Translations under genes and position numbers: made by a program | In this document: positions 45,962-54,995 of the stretch, piece by piece | Layout: each line of letters opens with the position of its first letter | How positions within the stretch are numbered: position 1 is the first letter of the stretch | The notes under the pieces: generated by a model | Told to the model about the DNA's origin: nothing | Databases searched by the model: none | The model's input: only the letters and a program-made list of their open reading frames with translations | Assembly (NCBI RefSeq): GCF_900996235.1 | Contig: NZ_CAAJGM010000011.1 | Span: 62,001 to 126,000 of the forward strand | Source of the DNA: Paraburkholderia sp. BCC1885 | GTDB taxonomy: Bacteria > Pseudomonadota > Gammaproteobacteria > Burkholderiales > Burkholderiaceae | Length of the DNA stretch: 64,000 nucleotides | Reading direction: 5' to 3'

Positions 45962-47140
45962 TCACCGCGGATACGGCCGCACCAGCGCGCATTCCGGATT
46001 CAACCGCACACCGAAACCCGGCGTGTCCGGCACCTTCATGCGGCCGTTGACGGGCACCGGTTCGTCGAGCAGCAGCGGCGTGAACATCGGCACCACTTCG
46101 TCGGCCTTCGGCGCCATCATCAGAAACTCGGCGAACGGCGAGTTGTGACGCGTGACGACAAAGTGATAGCTGTACACCGACGAACCGTGCGGCACCACCA
46201 TCACGTTATGCGCATCGGCCAGCGCGGAAATCTTGATCAGCTCGGTGATGCCGCCGCACCAGCCCACGTCCGGCTGGATCAGATCGCAGCAGTTCATCTC
46301 CAGCAGCATGCGAAAGCCCCAGCGCGTCGCCTCGTGTTCGCCCGTAGAGACCATCATGCCGCGCGGCACGTTGCGGCGCAGTTCGGCGTAACCCCAGTAG
46401 TCGTCCGGCGGCAGGGCTTCCTCGATCCATTTCAGGCCGTACTCGTGCGCGGCTTGCGCGAGTCGGGTCGCATACGGCACGGCGAGGCTCATCCAGCAGT
46501 CGTACATCAGCCAGAAGTCGTCGCCGACGCGGCTGCGCATATCCGCGAGACGCTCGATGTTTTTCTTGAGCCCCTCTTCGCCTTCAGCCGGCCCGTGTTG
46601 CAAAGGCAGCTTGCCGCCGATGAAACCCATCTGTTTGGCGAGATCGGGGCGCGCGCCGGTGGCGTAGAACACCAGTTCGTCGCGCACCGGGCCGCCCAGC
46701 AGTTGATACACCGGCTCCTCGCGAATTTTGCCGAGCAGATCCCATAGGGCGAGATCGACGCCTGAAATCGTATTCAGCACCACGCCCTTGCGGCCATAGT
46801 AAAGCGTGGAAAAGTACATCTGATCCCACATTTTCTCGATGTCGGTGACAAGCTGGCCTTCGAGAAAACGCGCCAGATGCTTCTCGACGATAAACGCCCC
46901 GATCTCGCCGCCGGTCGTCACCGCGAAGCCGACCGTGCCGTCGCTCGCTTCGATCTCGACCACCAGCGTGCCCAGCACGTTGATGCCGAACGACTGGCGG
47001 CTTTGCCGGTATTCGGGGTAGCGCGCCATCGGCGTGGAAATGTGATCGTCGATCCAGTGACCGTCCGGCTGGTCGTGATAATCCGCGCCGCCGCCACGGA
47101 CAATAAAGGCACGCACGTGCTTGATGGTAGGCATGGCCAT
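45962..47140 (-). CDS. rhmD: L-rhamnonate dehydratase
   Basis: A 392-residue enolase-superfamily enzyme closely matching E. coli RhmD throughout: [54 protein letters not shown]. Metal ligands are Asp in MYDCWMS, Glu in KWIEEALPP and Glu of STGEHEA; the acid/base His is in [11 protein letters not shown]. It dehydrates L-rhamnonate to 2-keto-3-deoxy-L-rhamnonate (EC 4.2.1.90). GGAG lies upstream of ATG 47140; an ATG two codons later is also possible. It is in operon with the MFS gene upstream and rhamnose dehydrogenase downstream. Confidence 0.95.
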   Translation of the reverse strand: MAMPTIKHVRAFIVRGGGADYHDQPDGHWIDDHISTPMARYPEYRQSRQSFGINVLGTLVVEIEASDGTVGFAVTTGGEIGAFIVEKHLARFLEGQLVTDIEKMWDQMYFSTLYYGRKGVVLNTISGVDLALWDLLGKIREEPVYQLLGGPVRDELVFYATGARPDLAKQMGFIGGKLPLQHGPAEGEEGLKKNIERLADMRSRVGDDFWLMYDCWMSLAVPYATRLAQAAHEYGLKWIEEALPPDDYWGYAELRRNVPRGMMVSTGEHEATRWGFRMLLEMNCCDLIQPDVGWCGGITELIKISALADAHNVMVVPHGSSVYSYHFVVTRHNSPFAEFLMMAPKADEVVPMFTPLLLDEPVPVNGRMKVPDTPGFGVRLNPECALVRPYPR

Positions 47141-47202
47141 AAGGAAGGCTCCGTTTCTGGTGCAGTAAAGCGCGGCCGTCGATGCTCAGCGGGCGCGGTC
47201 AA

Positions 47203-48525
47203 TCAGTGGTGAACGACTGGAGAAAGAGATTCGGTGGCGACGCCGCGCTCGTGACGAAACAGCGTGCCGATCAGCAAGGCGGCCAGCAGGCTCGCCGCGC
47301 CGAGCACCAGCAGGCCGGCCGAGGTCGAAGCGAAAGTGTGTTCCGCCGCGGTGCGCAGCGACGGTGCAATAAAACCACCCAGGCCGCCGAGCGAGTTGAT
47401 CAGCGCAATGCCGCCCGCCGCCGCCGCGCCCGTCAGATAGCGAGTGGGAAACGTCCAGAACAACGGCTGTGCGGCGATAAAACCGCTTGCCGCGCAACAC
47501 AGCGCCGCGAGCCCGAGCAACGGACTATGCGACAGGCCGGAAACGCCAATCCCAAGACCCGCGAGCACCAGCAGCGCGACCGCCCACCGGCGGTGTCCGC
47601 CGGTCAGGTCCGCGCGGCGCGGCACGATCCACGTGACGACGAGCGCGCACAGCCACGGCAGCGCGGCCACGAGTCCGACGCGCAAGCCCACGGCCGCGCC
47701 CAGCAAAGCGGCCACCTGTTGCGGCAAATAAAAGATCACGCCGTACACGCTCATCTGGATCAGCAGATAGATGCCCGATAACGCCAGCACGCGGCGATCG
47801 AGCAGGGCCGCGAGGACATTGCGCGGACCGTGCGCGGAGGCGTCGCGCTCGTTGGCGTCGAGTGCCGCGCGCAGGGTGGCGCGTTGCGCCGCGTCGAGCC
47901 AGCGGGCGTCTTCGGGACGGTTGTCCAGATACCAGAACGCCCACACGCCGACCGCCGCCGCCATGCCGCCTTCGATCAGGAACAGCCACTGCCAGCCGGC
48001 GAGCCCAGCGGCGCCATGCAACTCGAGCAACAGCCCCGAGAGCGGGCTGCCGAAGATAAACGCGAGCGGCGCGCCGAAATAGAACACGCCGACCGCACGC
48101 GCGCGCGCCGATTGCGCAAACCAGTGAGTGAGGTAATAGATCACGCCCGGAAAGAACCCCGCTTCCGCGACGCCGAGCAGAAAGCGCAACGCGTAAAACG
48201 CCGTGGGCGTGTGAGCAAAACACATGCACGCCGACACCAGCCCCCACGTCACCATGATGCGGCACATCCACAGCCGCGCGCCGACCCGATGCAGCAGCAG
48301 ATTGCTTGGCACTTCGAACAATGCATAGCCGATGAAAAACACGCCCGCGCCGAAGGCAAACGCGGCGTTCGACAAACCGGTATCGTGCTGCAGCGCCTTT
48401 TGCGCAAAGCCGATATTGGCGCGATCGAGAAAGGCCAGCACGTACATCAGCAACAGGAACGGCAAGAGCCGCCGCATCACCTTGCTGTTGATCGCCTCGA
48501 TGGAAGCGGGCGCATCTGGATTCAT
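47203..48525 (-). CDS. MFS transporter (ACS/phthalate permease family)
   Basis: A 440-residue 12-helix permease. LMYVLAFLDRANIGFAQKAL at helix 1, GYALFEVPSNLLLHRVGARL and RFLLGVAEAGFFPGVIYYLT match the ACS group, which imports organic anions such as sugar acids. AGGAGACACC precedes ATG 48525. Inside the rhamnose operon it may carry rhamnonate, or free rhamnose as an alternative to the ABC importer; specificity is not visible. Confidence 0.9.
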   Translation of the reverse strand: MNPDAPASIEAINSKVMRRLLPFLLLMYVLAFLDRANIGFAQKALQHDTGLSNAAFAFGAGVFFIGYALFEVPSNLLLHRVGARLWMCRIMVTWGLVSACMCFAHTPTAFYALRFLLGVAEAGFFPGVIYYLTHWFAQSARARAVGVFYFGAPLAFIFGSPLSGLLLELHGAAGLAGWQWLFLIEGGMAAAVGVWAFWYLDNRPEDARWLDAAQRATLRAALDANERDASAHGPRNVLAALLDRRVLALSGIYLLIQMSVYGVIFYLPQQVAALLGAAVGLRVGLVAALPWLCALVVTWIVPRRADLTGGHRRWAVALLVLAGLGIGVSGLSHSPLLGLAALCCAASGFIAAQPLFWTFPTRYLTGAAAAGGIALINSLGGLGGFIAPSLRTAAEHTFASTSAGLLVLGAASLLAALLIGTLFRHERGVATESLSPVVHH

Positions 48526-48730
48526 GGTGTCTCCTGGATCGACCCGGGCCGTTGCTTGAGCATCGACCCGGGTCCCACGGCCTGTGGCCGGTTCCGGCTT
48601 GCGCGGGCATGACGCTGGCGTGCATTGCGTCCATCGTCCAACGCGCGACCGGTTCACCGGCCCGTCTCAGCGGGCTCGGTCGGCCGTCGGCGTGCCTGCC
48701 GGCGGCCTTTCGTACAGCGACGCGGCGGCG
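48526..48730. repeat. Possible REP-like interspersed repeat in the MFS/SDR gap
   Basis: The 205-bp gap inside the operon contains GATCGACCCGGG twice, about 30 bp apart, the hairpin CGGCC-TGT-GGCCG (48578-48590), and a GC-rich segment whose minus strand opens CGTCATGCCCGCGCAAGC. That pattern is familiar from dispersed intergenic repeats in this genus. Whether it recurs elsewhere in the genome cannot be seen here. Confidence 0.35.
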
Positions 48731-49483
48731 TCAATACGTGGCGCGCCCGCCGGACAGGTCGAACACGGAAGCCGTGCTGAACGCGCAATCTTCCGACGAC
48801 AGCCACAGGATCAGCGAGGCCGCCTCTTCGGGCAACAGGAAGCGGTTCATGGGGATCTTCGAAAGCATGTAGTCGATATGCTGCTGCGACATCGAATCGA
48901 AGATTTCGGTCTTGGCCGCCGCGGGCGTCACGGCGTTGACGAGAATGTTTTTGGTGGCGAGTTCTTTGCCGAGCGATTTGGTGAGACCGATCAGGCCGGC
49001 CTTCGACGCGCTGTAGTGCGATGCGTTCGGGTTGCCTTCCTTACCGGCCACCGAGGCGATATTGACGATCCGTCCGTAGCCCTGCTTGAGCATCTGCGGC
49101 ACGACAGCGCGGCAAGTCAGGTAAGGGCCGATCAGATTGACGTCGATCACGCGGCGCCACACGTCCGGCTCCAGTTCCCACGTCGTGCCGTTGCCGCCGG
49201 TGATGCCGGCGCAGTTGATCAGCACGTCGATGCTGCCGTGGGCGGCGAGGGTCTGCGTGACGGCGTTGGCCACCGAGCCTTCATCGGTCAGTTCGACCGC
49301 CACCGACGACACCTTGCCCAGCTCGGCCAACTCTCTCTGGCTGCGCTCGAGGCGCGCCGCGTCGACATCCCAGAGGGCGACCGAAGCGCCCGAGTTCAGG
49401 GCGCGTTGCGCCACTGCGTAACCAATTCCGCGCGCCCCGCCAGTAATGGCGACGGTACGTCCCTCCAGATCGATTCGGTTCAT
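48731..49483 (-). CDS. SDR family, probable 2-keto-3-deoxy-L-rhamnonate dehydrogenase
   Basis: A 250-residue classical SDR: TGGARGIGYAVAQ at residues 12-24, INCAGITGGNG, catalytic Ser in NIASVAGKEGN and YSASK, ending DLSGGRATY. It resembles the LRA5-type enzyme of Sphingomonas, which oxidises L-2-keto-3-deoxyrhamnonate to the 2,4-diketo acid with NAD+. It heads the operon that also encodes rhamnonate dehydratase and rhamnose dehydrogenase, which supports that step. The following diketo-acid hydrolase (LRA6) is not in the window. Confidence 0.87.
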   Translation of the reverse strand: MNRIDLEGRTVAITGGARGIGYAVAQRALNSGASVALWDVDAARLERSQRELAELGKVSSVAVELTDEGSVANAVTQTLAAHGSIDVLINCAGITGGNGTTWELEPDVWRRVIDVNLIGPYLTCRAVVPQMLKQGYGRIVNIASVAGKEGNPNASHYSASKAGLIGLTKSLGKELATKNILVNAVTPAAAKTEIFDSMSQQHIDYMLSKIPMNRFLLPEEAASLILWLSSEDCAFSTASVFDLSGGRATY

Positions 49484-49566
49484 TGCCTGTCTCGCTTCCG
49501 TGACTGGGCTTGGCGCCGCGTCCCGGTAATGGTTGTGTTGGTGCCAGCCAATATACGGCGCGGCTG

Positions 49567-49587
49567 ATACCTGAACAATTCGAGTAT
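49567..49587. promoter_or_regulatory. Inverted repeat ATAC-N13-GTAT, putative LysR site
   Basis: This lies 84 bp upstream of the first gene of the second rhamnose operon, in a region that also has TTGGTGCCAGCCAA-like symmetry nearby. It has the same 21-bp geometry as the repeat in the rhaM/LysR promoter. Confidence 0.35.
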
Positions 49588-49662
49588 TGGAAGGTGCGAT
49601 AACAAAAGTGGATCGAGCGACGCATAAGCGCACATTCGACAGGCTCAACCGCCTCAATAAGC

Positions 49663-51210
49663 TCAATACACCGACGCGGCCGACTTCACCCGATTCCGGC
49701 CCGCTGACTTCGCCGCATAAAGCTGGGCATCCGCCGCCGCCATCAAGCCCGAGGCGCTGCCGCCCTGCGCCGGCAGACAGGTCGCGCAGCCGACGCTCAC
49801 CGTCACCGTGCCATGCTCGCTCGCCCCAAAGGACAGCTTCATGCCCTGCACCTTGCGGCGGATTTTCTCGGCCACCGCCGCCGCCCCTTCCGCCGGCGTC
49901 TCGGGCAATACCACGGCAAACTCCTCGCCGCCGTAGCGCGCGACCAGATCCACCGCCCGCCTGACCACCGAGTCGATGCACTCGGCCACCGCGGTCAGCA
50001 CTTCGTCGCCGGCGGCGTGGCCATAGGTATCGTTGAAACCCTTGAAGTGATCGACGTCGACGAACAGCACCGACAGCGGGCTGCCATTGCGCCGCGCGCG
50101 CAGCCACTCCTCGTCGAGCCGGCTGTCCAGAACGCGCCGGTTGCTCAGGCCCGTGAGCGGGTCGGTCGCCGCCAGCCGCACCAGTTCCGCCTGGGCCGCC
50201 ACCTTGTCCTGCAACGTGAAGGCCAGCAGCCACGCCACCACCACGAACACCGCGCCCAGAGCCAGCGTCAGACCGCCCGCAATCAGGCTGCGGCGGCGCC
50301 ATTCGGCGAACACGTCGCTGACGGCCGGCGCCACCACCGCGATCCACGGCGTGGACGGCACGTGTGCATAGGTGAAGATGCGCGGCACGCCGTCGACGGC
50401 CGACTTCGCCACATACGACCCCTCGTCGTGCGCCGCCATCGCCATGAAGGTCGGCGACCTCGCGATGGTGGTGCCGATCGCGCTCTGCGAGAACGGCTTG
50501 CGGGCCAGCAAGGTGCCGTCGTCCAGCACGATAAAGACCGAGCCCGCCTTGCCGACGCTGATCTTGTCGAGCAGCCGCTGAAAATATTCGATGCGGATCG
50601 CGAGCAGCGCGACGCCCGCGAACGCGCCGTCCGGCGTATTGATGCGCCGGGTCAGGCCAATCGAGAGATTGCCGCCGCGCAGCCGCGAACGAAACGGATG
50701 CGATACGTATAGGCCGACCGCGGGGCAGCGCTGTTGCGCGAGGAAGTAATCGCGGTCGTCGAGCTGCACCGCGGGATTGAGTTCGCCGTTCTGCGACGCC
50801 CGCACCCGGCCGGCGCTGTCCAGCACATAGGCGCCGCCGAGGAAGGCCGCGCTTGTCGCACGGTCGAACAGAACGGCTTGCCGCAAGCCGGCAGGCAGGT
50901 GCCAGGTGGCCGGGTTTTGCGCGCCGTCGACCATCGACTGCAGCGACAGGTCATAGATCTCGACGTTGCGTTCGAGGTCGCTGGAGATCAGCGACACCAG
51001 GTTCTCCGAAGTCTCGTGCGCGTGCTGCAGCGCGTCGGCCCGGCCGTCGTAGAGGGTCAGAAAGGTCAGGCTCGCCATGGCCACCGCCACTGCGGTCCCG
51101 GCAATACCGGCGAGAAACGGATGGCCGCCGACTGCCTGCGTCACCGCCGCCCCGCACTTGCGCCAGGCTTTGCGCCAGCGCCGCCGCAGGGAAAGAACTC
51201 GATGCGTCAC
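49663..51210 (-). CDS. Diguanylate cyclase with dCache sensor domain
   Basis: A 515-residue membrane signalling protein: an N-terminal helix (about 30-50), a periplasmic double-Cache sensor (about 60-285; DDRDYFLAQQ, YVSHPFRSRLRGGNLSIGL), a second helix (about 300-325) and a GGDEF domain with intact active site GGEEF and inhibitory I-site RAVD five residues before it. It should make cyclic-di-GMP in response to an extracellular small molecule. GTG 51210 is chosen because GAGGAGG lies upstream. It is a single gene, 180 bp from the rhamnose operon. Confidence 0.92.
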   Translation of the reverse strand: MTHRVLSLRRRWRKAWRKCGAAVTQAVGGHPFLAGIAGTAVAVAMASLTFLTLYDGRADALQHAHETSENLVSLISSDLERNVEIYDLSLQSMVDGAQNPATWHLPAGLRQAVLFDRATSAAFLGGAYVLDSAGRVRASQNGELNPAVQLDDRDYFLAQQRCPAVGLYVSHPFRSRLRGGNLSIGLTRRINTPDGAFAGVALLAIRIEYFQRLLDKISVGKAGSVFIVLDDGTLLARKPFSQSAIGTTIARSPTFMAMAAHDEGSYVAKSAVDGVPRIFTYAHVPSTPWIAVVAPAVSDVFAEWRRRSLIAGGLTLALGAVFVVVAWLLAFTLQDKVAAQAELVRLAATDPLTGLSNRRVLDSRLDEEWLRARRNGSPLSVLFVDVDHFKGFNDTYGHAAGDEVLTAVAECIDSVVRRAVDLVARYGGEEFAVVLPETPAEGAAAVAEKIRRKVQGMKLSFGASEHGTVTVSVGCATCLPAQGGSASGLMAAADAQLYAAKSAGRNRVKSAASVY

Positions 51211-51650
51211 CCGTCCCCCTCCTCGTGAATCACGCAATCGTCATCGGGAGCCAACTGCATGGCAGGCCTTTCTGACGACGCGGCAGGTTCATCATCAAGC
51301 GATGCGGTCGTCAGACACTGCCGGCCGGCAACCCGCTGCACCTCGGGATGCGGCACGCCGCTTCGACTTTAACCGCTTCGCCGTGCTGCGGGACATCCGC
51401 ATGCGTCGGGGTTTTCGCGGGTTGCCGCCGCGCCGGCCATTGGTCCGCGAAGCAAGCCTGAGCGCGAGCGGCGGTTTGCCGTTAAAATCCTGCCAATCGC
51501 TTTGGCGCGCGCATGCAGCAATGCGGCGCAACTTCCGGGCCGGCCATGACCGGCCCAGACACCCGGGTCACCGCCCAGCGGGCCGCGCGCTTCGTTGCCA
51601 GCCGCGCTGCGGGTGACGCCCCCGAGATACCGGACACCCAGCAAGGAACC

Positions 51651-52205
51651 ATGTCGATGACCGGTTCGGATTTACCCAGCCTGCTCCCGGCCATGCTGCC
51701 GCGATTGTGGGCGTTCGCCTTGCGCATTTCGGGCGACCGGCACGACGCCGAAGATCTGGTGCAACGCGCCTGCCTGCGCGCGCTCGAACGCGAGCATCAG
51801 TTGCAGCCCGGCACGTCGGCATTGAGCTGGATGTTTGCCATCGTGCATTCCACGTGGATCAACGAGTTGCGCGCCCGCACCCGGCGCAACCGCACGAGCG
51901 CGGACTGGGACGACGATATGCTTGAAACCGTGCCCGATCCGGCCATGCGCACGCCCGAGGAAAACGCCATCAACAATCAGATCGTCAGCGCCGTCGGCCG
52001 TCTGCCGGAAGGGCAGCGCATGGTGATGCTGCTGGTGGCCGTCGAAGGGCTTAGCTATGTCGAAGCCGCCGAAGTGCTGGACGTGCCGATCGGCACCGTC
52101 ATGAGCCGCCTGTCGCGCGCCCGTCAGACCATCGGCGCGCTGTTCGGCGTGCACGACGGTCAAAGAACAAAAGTAGCAGTTGCCAGTAAGGACCCGGTCT
52201 CATGA
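51651..52205 (+). CDS. ECF RNA polymerase sigma factor
   Basis: A 184-residue sigma-70 family factor with region 2 (HDAEDLVQRACLRALE, TSALSWMFAIVHSTWINELR) and region 4 (LPEGQRMVMLLVAVEGLSY, VPIGTVMSRLSRAR). AAGGAACC precedes ATG 51651. Its stop overlaps the start of the anti-sigma gene (ATGA), the standard arrangement for a co-regulated pair. The stimulus is unknown. Confidence 0.92.
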   Translation: MSMTGSDLPSLLPAMLPRLWAFALRISGDRHDAEDLVQRACLRALEREHQLQPGTSALSWMFAIVHSTWINELRARTRRNRTSADWDDDMLETVPDPAMRTPEENAINNQIVSAVGRLPEGQRMVMLLVAVEGLSYVEAAEVLDVPIGTVMSRLSRARQTIGALFGVHDGQRTKVAVASKDPVS

Positions 52206-53134
52206 AAATGGACACTATTCTGCTGATGGCATACGTGGATGGTGAGTTGTCCACCGAGGAATGCCAGGAGGTCGAAAAGGAGATCGCCGTGTCGCCCGAT
52301 GCCGCCGAATTCGTCGCCCAGTTGCAAACGGCGCGCTTGCCCTACGCGGAAGCCTTCGCGCAGCAAAAATTGCCGCCCGTGCCCGACAGCCTGACTCAAG
52401 CCGTCGCGGCGATGACGCGCGCCCACGCGCAGCGCACGGCCGAGCCGGGCGCCAACGACGCCAGTATCGAGCGCACCGCCTTCACGCCGCCGTCGGCTCC
52501 GGTCCGCTCCCGCTTGCGCATCGCGCCGCAATGGCTCGCGGTGGCGTTCGTGGCCGGGGTGTTCTGCTACGGCGTCGGCACGCGCTTTTTGCCGGGCGTA
52601 GCAGGCACCAATACCGTACCCGCCACGCCCGCCACCCTCGCGGCGGCGAACCCCGACGCCGCAAGCTGGGTCGCGGCCGCGGCGGGCTATCAGCAGCTTT
52701 ATTCGCGCGAAACCGTGGCGCAGGTACCCGTCAATGCCGACGTCACGACGCAGACCGTCGACGCCATCCAGCATCAGGACGGCCTGAATCTGCGCATTCC
52801 CGATCTGAGCGCGTCGGGGCTGACCTTCAAGCGCGTGCAACGCCTGCGCTTTAACGACCAGCCGCTGGTGCAGATCGTCTATTTGCCGCAGCAAGGCGGC
52901 CCGATTGCGCTGTGCGTGATGAAAGAAGCGAAGCCGGACGCCGCGCTGGCCGAACAGCGTATCGACAGCATGAACGTCGTGACATGGCGGCATGCCGATC
53001 TGAGCTACGCGCTGATCGGCAAGCCGGAAGGAACCGATCTATCCGCGCTCGCCAAACATATCTCGGACAACAACGTGCAGGCGCTGTACGGCGATGCGGG
53101 TGTCGCGAATATGGCGATGCTCGCGGCTGACTGA
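52202..53134 (+). CDS. Anti-sigma factor, transmembrane
   Basis: A 310-residue predicted regulator. The N-terminal MAYVDGELSTEECQEVEKEI is the anti-sigma fold seen in RskA/ChrR-like proteins but lacks the HxxxCxxC zinc motif. One membrane helix (WLAVAFVAGVFCYGVGTRF, about residues 112-130) leads to a C-terminal domain, presumably periplasmic, of about 180 residues (DGLNLRIPDLSASGLTFKRV, VQIVYLPQQGGPIALCVM). It is translationally coupled to the sigma factor and would hold it at the membrane. Confidence 0.88.
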   Translation: MKMDTILLMAYVDGELSTEECQEVEKEIAVSPDAAEFVAQLQTARLPYAEAFAQQKLPPVPDSLTQAVAAMTRAHAQRTAEPGANDASIERTAFTPPSAPVRSRLRIAPQWLAVAFVAGVFCYGVGTRFLPGVAGTNTVPATPATLAAANPDAASWVAAAAGYQQLYSRETVAQVPVNADVTTQTVDAIQHQDGLNLRIPDLSASGLTFKRVQRLRFNDQPLVQIVYLPQQGGPIALCVMKEAKPDAALAEQRIDSMNVVTWRHADLSYALIGKPEGTDLSALAKHISDNNVQALYGDAGVANMAMLAAD

Positions 53135-53262
53135 TCCGGCGTTTGATCTAAGACGACAAGCCGCGCGTGTGCCTGAGTGATACCGCACGCACGGCCGCTT
53201 CCTTTCTTTCCGCGAATCGATCGGCTCAAAGCGATCGGCTCGAACCGGATCGCCCTGCCCGC

Positions 53263-53670
53263 TTAAGGCGTTCTCGCCGCGCCGCCGCCCGAAGCCTGCC
53301 CTTCGCAATACGCCAGATACTTCGTGTACACCTGTTGGGGCGGCAGCTTCGCATAACGGCCATACAACCCGTCGATAAACGACGACGTCTCCGCCAGCGC
53401 GTAGGCCTGGCGCTCGGGCGAGAGCGCCGCGACCACCGCCTGCGTTTTACGCCTCTCCTGTTCTTTGCTGATCCCGGCGTCGCGGTCTTGCGCGATCAGC
53501 CTGGCGTTATTTGCGCGCGAGGCGCAGATAGTCGCCATCGATGCGGGTGCCTGGGCGTAGGCCGTCGCAGAGCACGTTATGCCGGTCAGCGAAGTCAGAA
53601 CAGCCAGCGCGGCCGCCGGGCGAAAGATTAACCGGCGCGCCAAAGCGCCGCGGGTGCGTGACTCGTTCAT
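53263..53670 (-). CDS. Secreted hypothetical protein
   Basis: A 135-residue protein with an Arg-rich n-region and hydrophobic core (AALAVLTSLTGITCSATAYAQA) predicting Sec export, with a mature part of about 95 residues. Two Cys remain (TICASRA and LAYCEGQ) and could form a disulfide. The rest is helical and charged (KEQERRKTQAVVAALSPERQ). The family is not recognised. It converges on the anti-sigma gene and could belong to its regulon. Confidence 0.7.
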   Translation of the reverse strand: MNESRTRGALARRLIFRPAAALAVLTSLTGITCSATAYAQAPASMATICASRANNARLIAQDRDAGISKEQERRKTQAVVAALSPERQAYALAETSSFIDGLYGRYAKLPPQQVYTKYLAYCEGQASGGGAARTP

Positions 53671-53783
53671 TCAATCCTTTGCATGAAGATAGACTGGACT
53701 CGACCCCGCGCGTGTCATTGCAGCACGCCGTCTCAGCCAGGCGGTCGGCCGCCCTGTTGTATCGTCGACGCGAACTGCGGCCG

Positions 53784-54995
53784 TCACCTTTCGGTCACGC
53801 AGCTCGGGGCGTCGATCGAGACAGTCGTGAGCTTAACCGGATTCATTAACTGAAGGCCAGCCCGCCGAAGCTCCGGGCCTGAATGCGCAGCAAGCGCCGC
53901 AGCATTTTCGTCGCTGACAAAGCGGCTGATCGACAGCACGTGATCGAGCGCCCATACGCAATGGAACCAGCCGGTGGGGATCACCAGCAGATCGCCTGGC
54001 TCCAGTACGACATCCACGCCGCGCGCTTCGGCGAAACGCGGAAAGCGCGCGAGATCCGGCGCGTCGGCATCGACGCGGCAGGGTCGGAAGGTATTGAAGG
54101 CGTCGAGTGCATAGACGGCTTCATCCTGCGACGGGCTGAAGAGACGGACGCGTTTGCGGCCATGCACCTGGGCCAGAAACGAATTCGCCAGATCGCAATG
54201 CAGCCGCGTCACCAGCGCGTGCTCGCGGCGGCGGCCGAACCAGAGTTGCGCCGCGCCGAACATCGCGGCCGGCAAGACCGGCATCGTGAAGCGCGCTTCC
54301 CAACTGGCGGGCAGCAGGCAGCCTTCGGTATAGGCAGACGCGGTGGCTTCGGCGGCTTCGGCGGCTTCGGCCCGTTCCAGGGCGAGGATAAATTCGCCGG
54401 TGTACTGCGGATGGCCGTCGGCGGAATTCATGCGCAACACGGTGGCAGCCTCGCGCTCGCGCCAGTCGGCGAGCGTCCATGCGGTCTCGGGCCAACTCAA
54501 AACGCCGCGCAGATGCAACGGCACGCTGCTATCGAGCGCGGCGGCAACGAAGGCGTCCAGCGAATGTGCGTCATGCCGTTGCGCGTCTAGCTCCGGCACC
54601 GTGCTCAAGGCACCCGGTGCGCGTTTGCGCGCCCGATAGAGCGCTGCGCGCCCCTCGCTGGACGGACGCTTGAGCAATTGCAGCCAATACGCGGCGAGTT
54701 GCGTTGCACCTTCGATTCGCACGCCGCCCATCGCCAGCATCGCGGCGCTGCGGATATCGAAGCCGGATGGATCGGCGAGCATGGCGGCTAACACGGCGGT
54801 GCTGAGCGTGATACGAGCCGCGGCCTGTCCGGCCACCGGCGGCAGCGCGCTCATTTCGAGCGTGCGCCCTAGCGTGAAGCGACGGCACGCCCCAGCAGCG
54901 TCGCTGACGATCAGGTCGAGCGCGGCAGTTCGCGGCGGCGCCACGTAATGCTCGGCTAGCCGCGCGGCCAGCAGATCCCATGCAGCCTCGCTCAC
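53784..54995 (-). CDS. Cupin-like/JmjC-domain protein, GTG start
   Basis: A 403-residue protein. The second half holds a cupin_8/JmjC-type Fe(II) and 2-oxoglutarate oxygenase core: HxD in TRLHCDLANSF, RKRVRLFSPSQ, and the distal His in PTGWFHCVW, so the metal triad looks complete. The first 180 residues (LGRTLEMSALPPVAG, SCP2-like FDIRSAAMLAMGGVRIEG) suggest a lipid-carrier-like domain. GTG 54995 overlaps the methyltransferase stop (GTGA). It probably hydroxylates or demethylates a small molecule or protein made with its partner. No substrate is evident. Confidence 0.83.
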   Translation of the reverse strand: MSEAAWDLLAARLAEHYVAPPRTAALDLIVSDAAGACRRFTLGRTLEMSALPPVAGQAAARITLSTAVLAAMLADPSGFDIRSAAMLAMGGVRIEGATQLAAYWLQLLKRPSSEGRAALYRARKRAPGALSTVPELDAQRHDAHSLDAFVAAALDSSVPLHLRGVLSWPETAWTLADWREREAATVLRMNSADGHPQYTGEFILALERAEAAEAAEATASAYTEGCLLPASWEARFTMPVLPAAMFGAAQLWFGRRREHALVTRLHCDLANSFLAQVHGRKRVRLFSPSQDEAVYALDAFNTFRPCRVDADAPDLARFPRFAEARGVDVVLEPGDLLVIPTGWFHCVWALDHVLSISRFVSDENAAALAAHSGPELRRAGLQLMNPVKLTTVSIDAPSCVTER

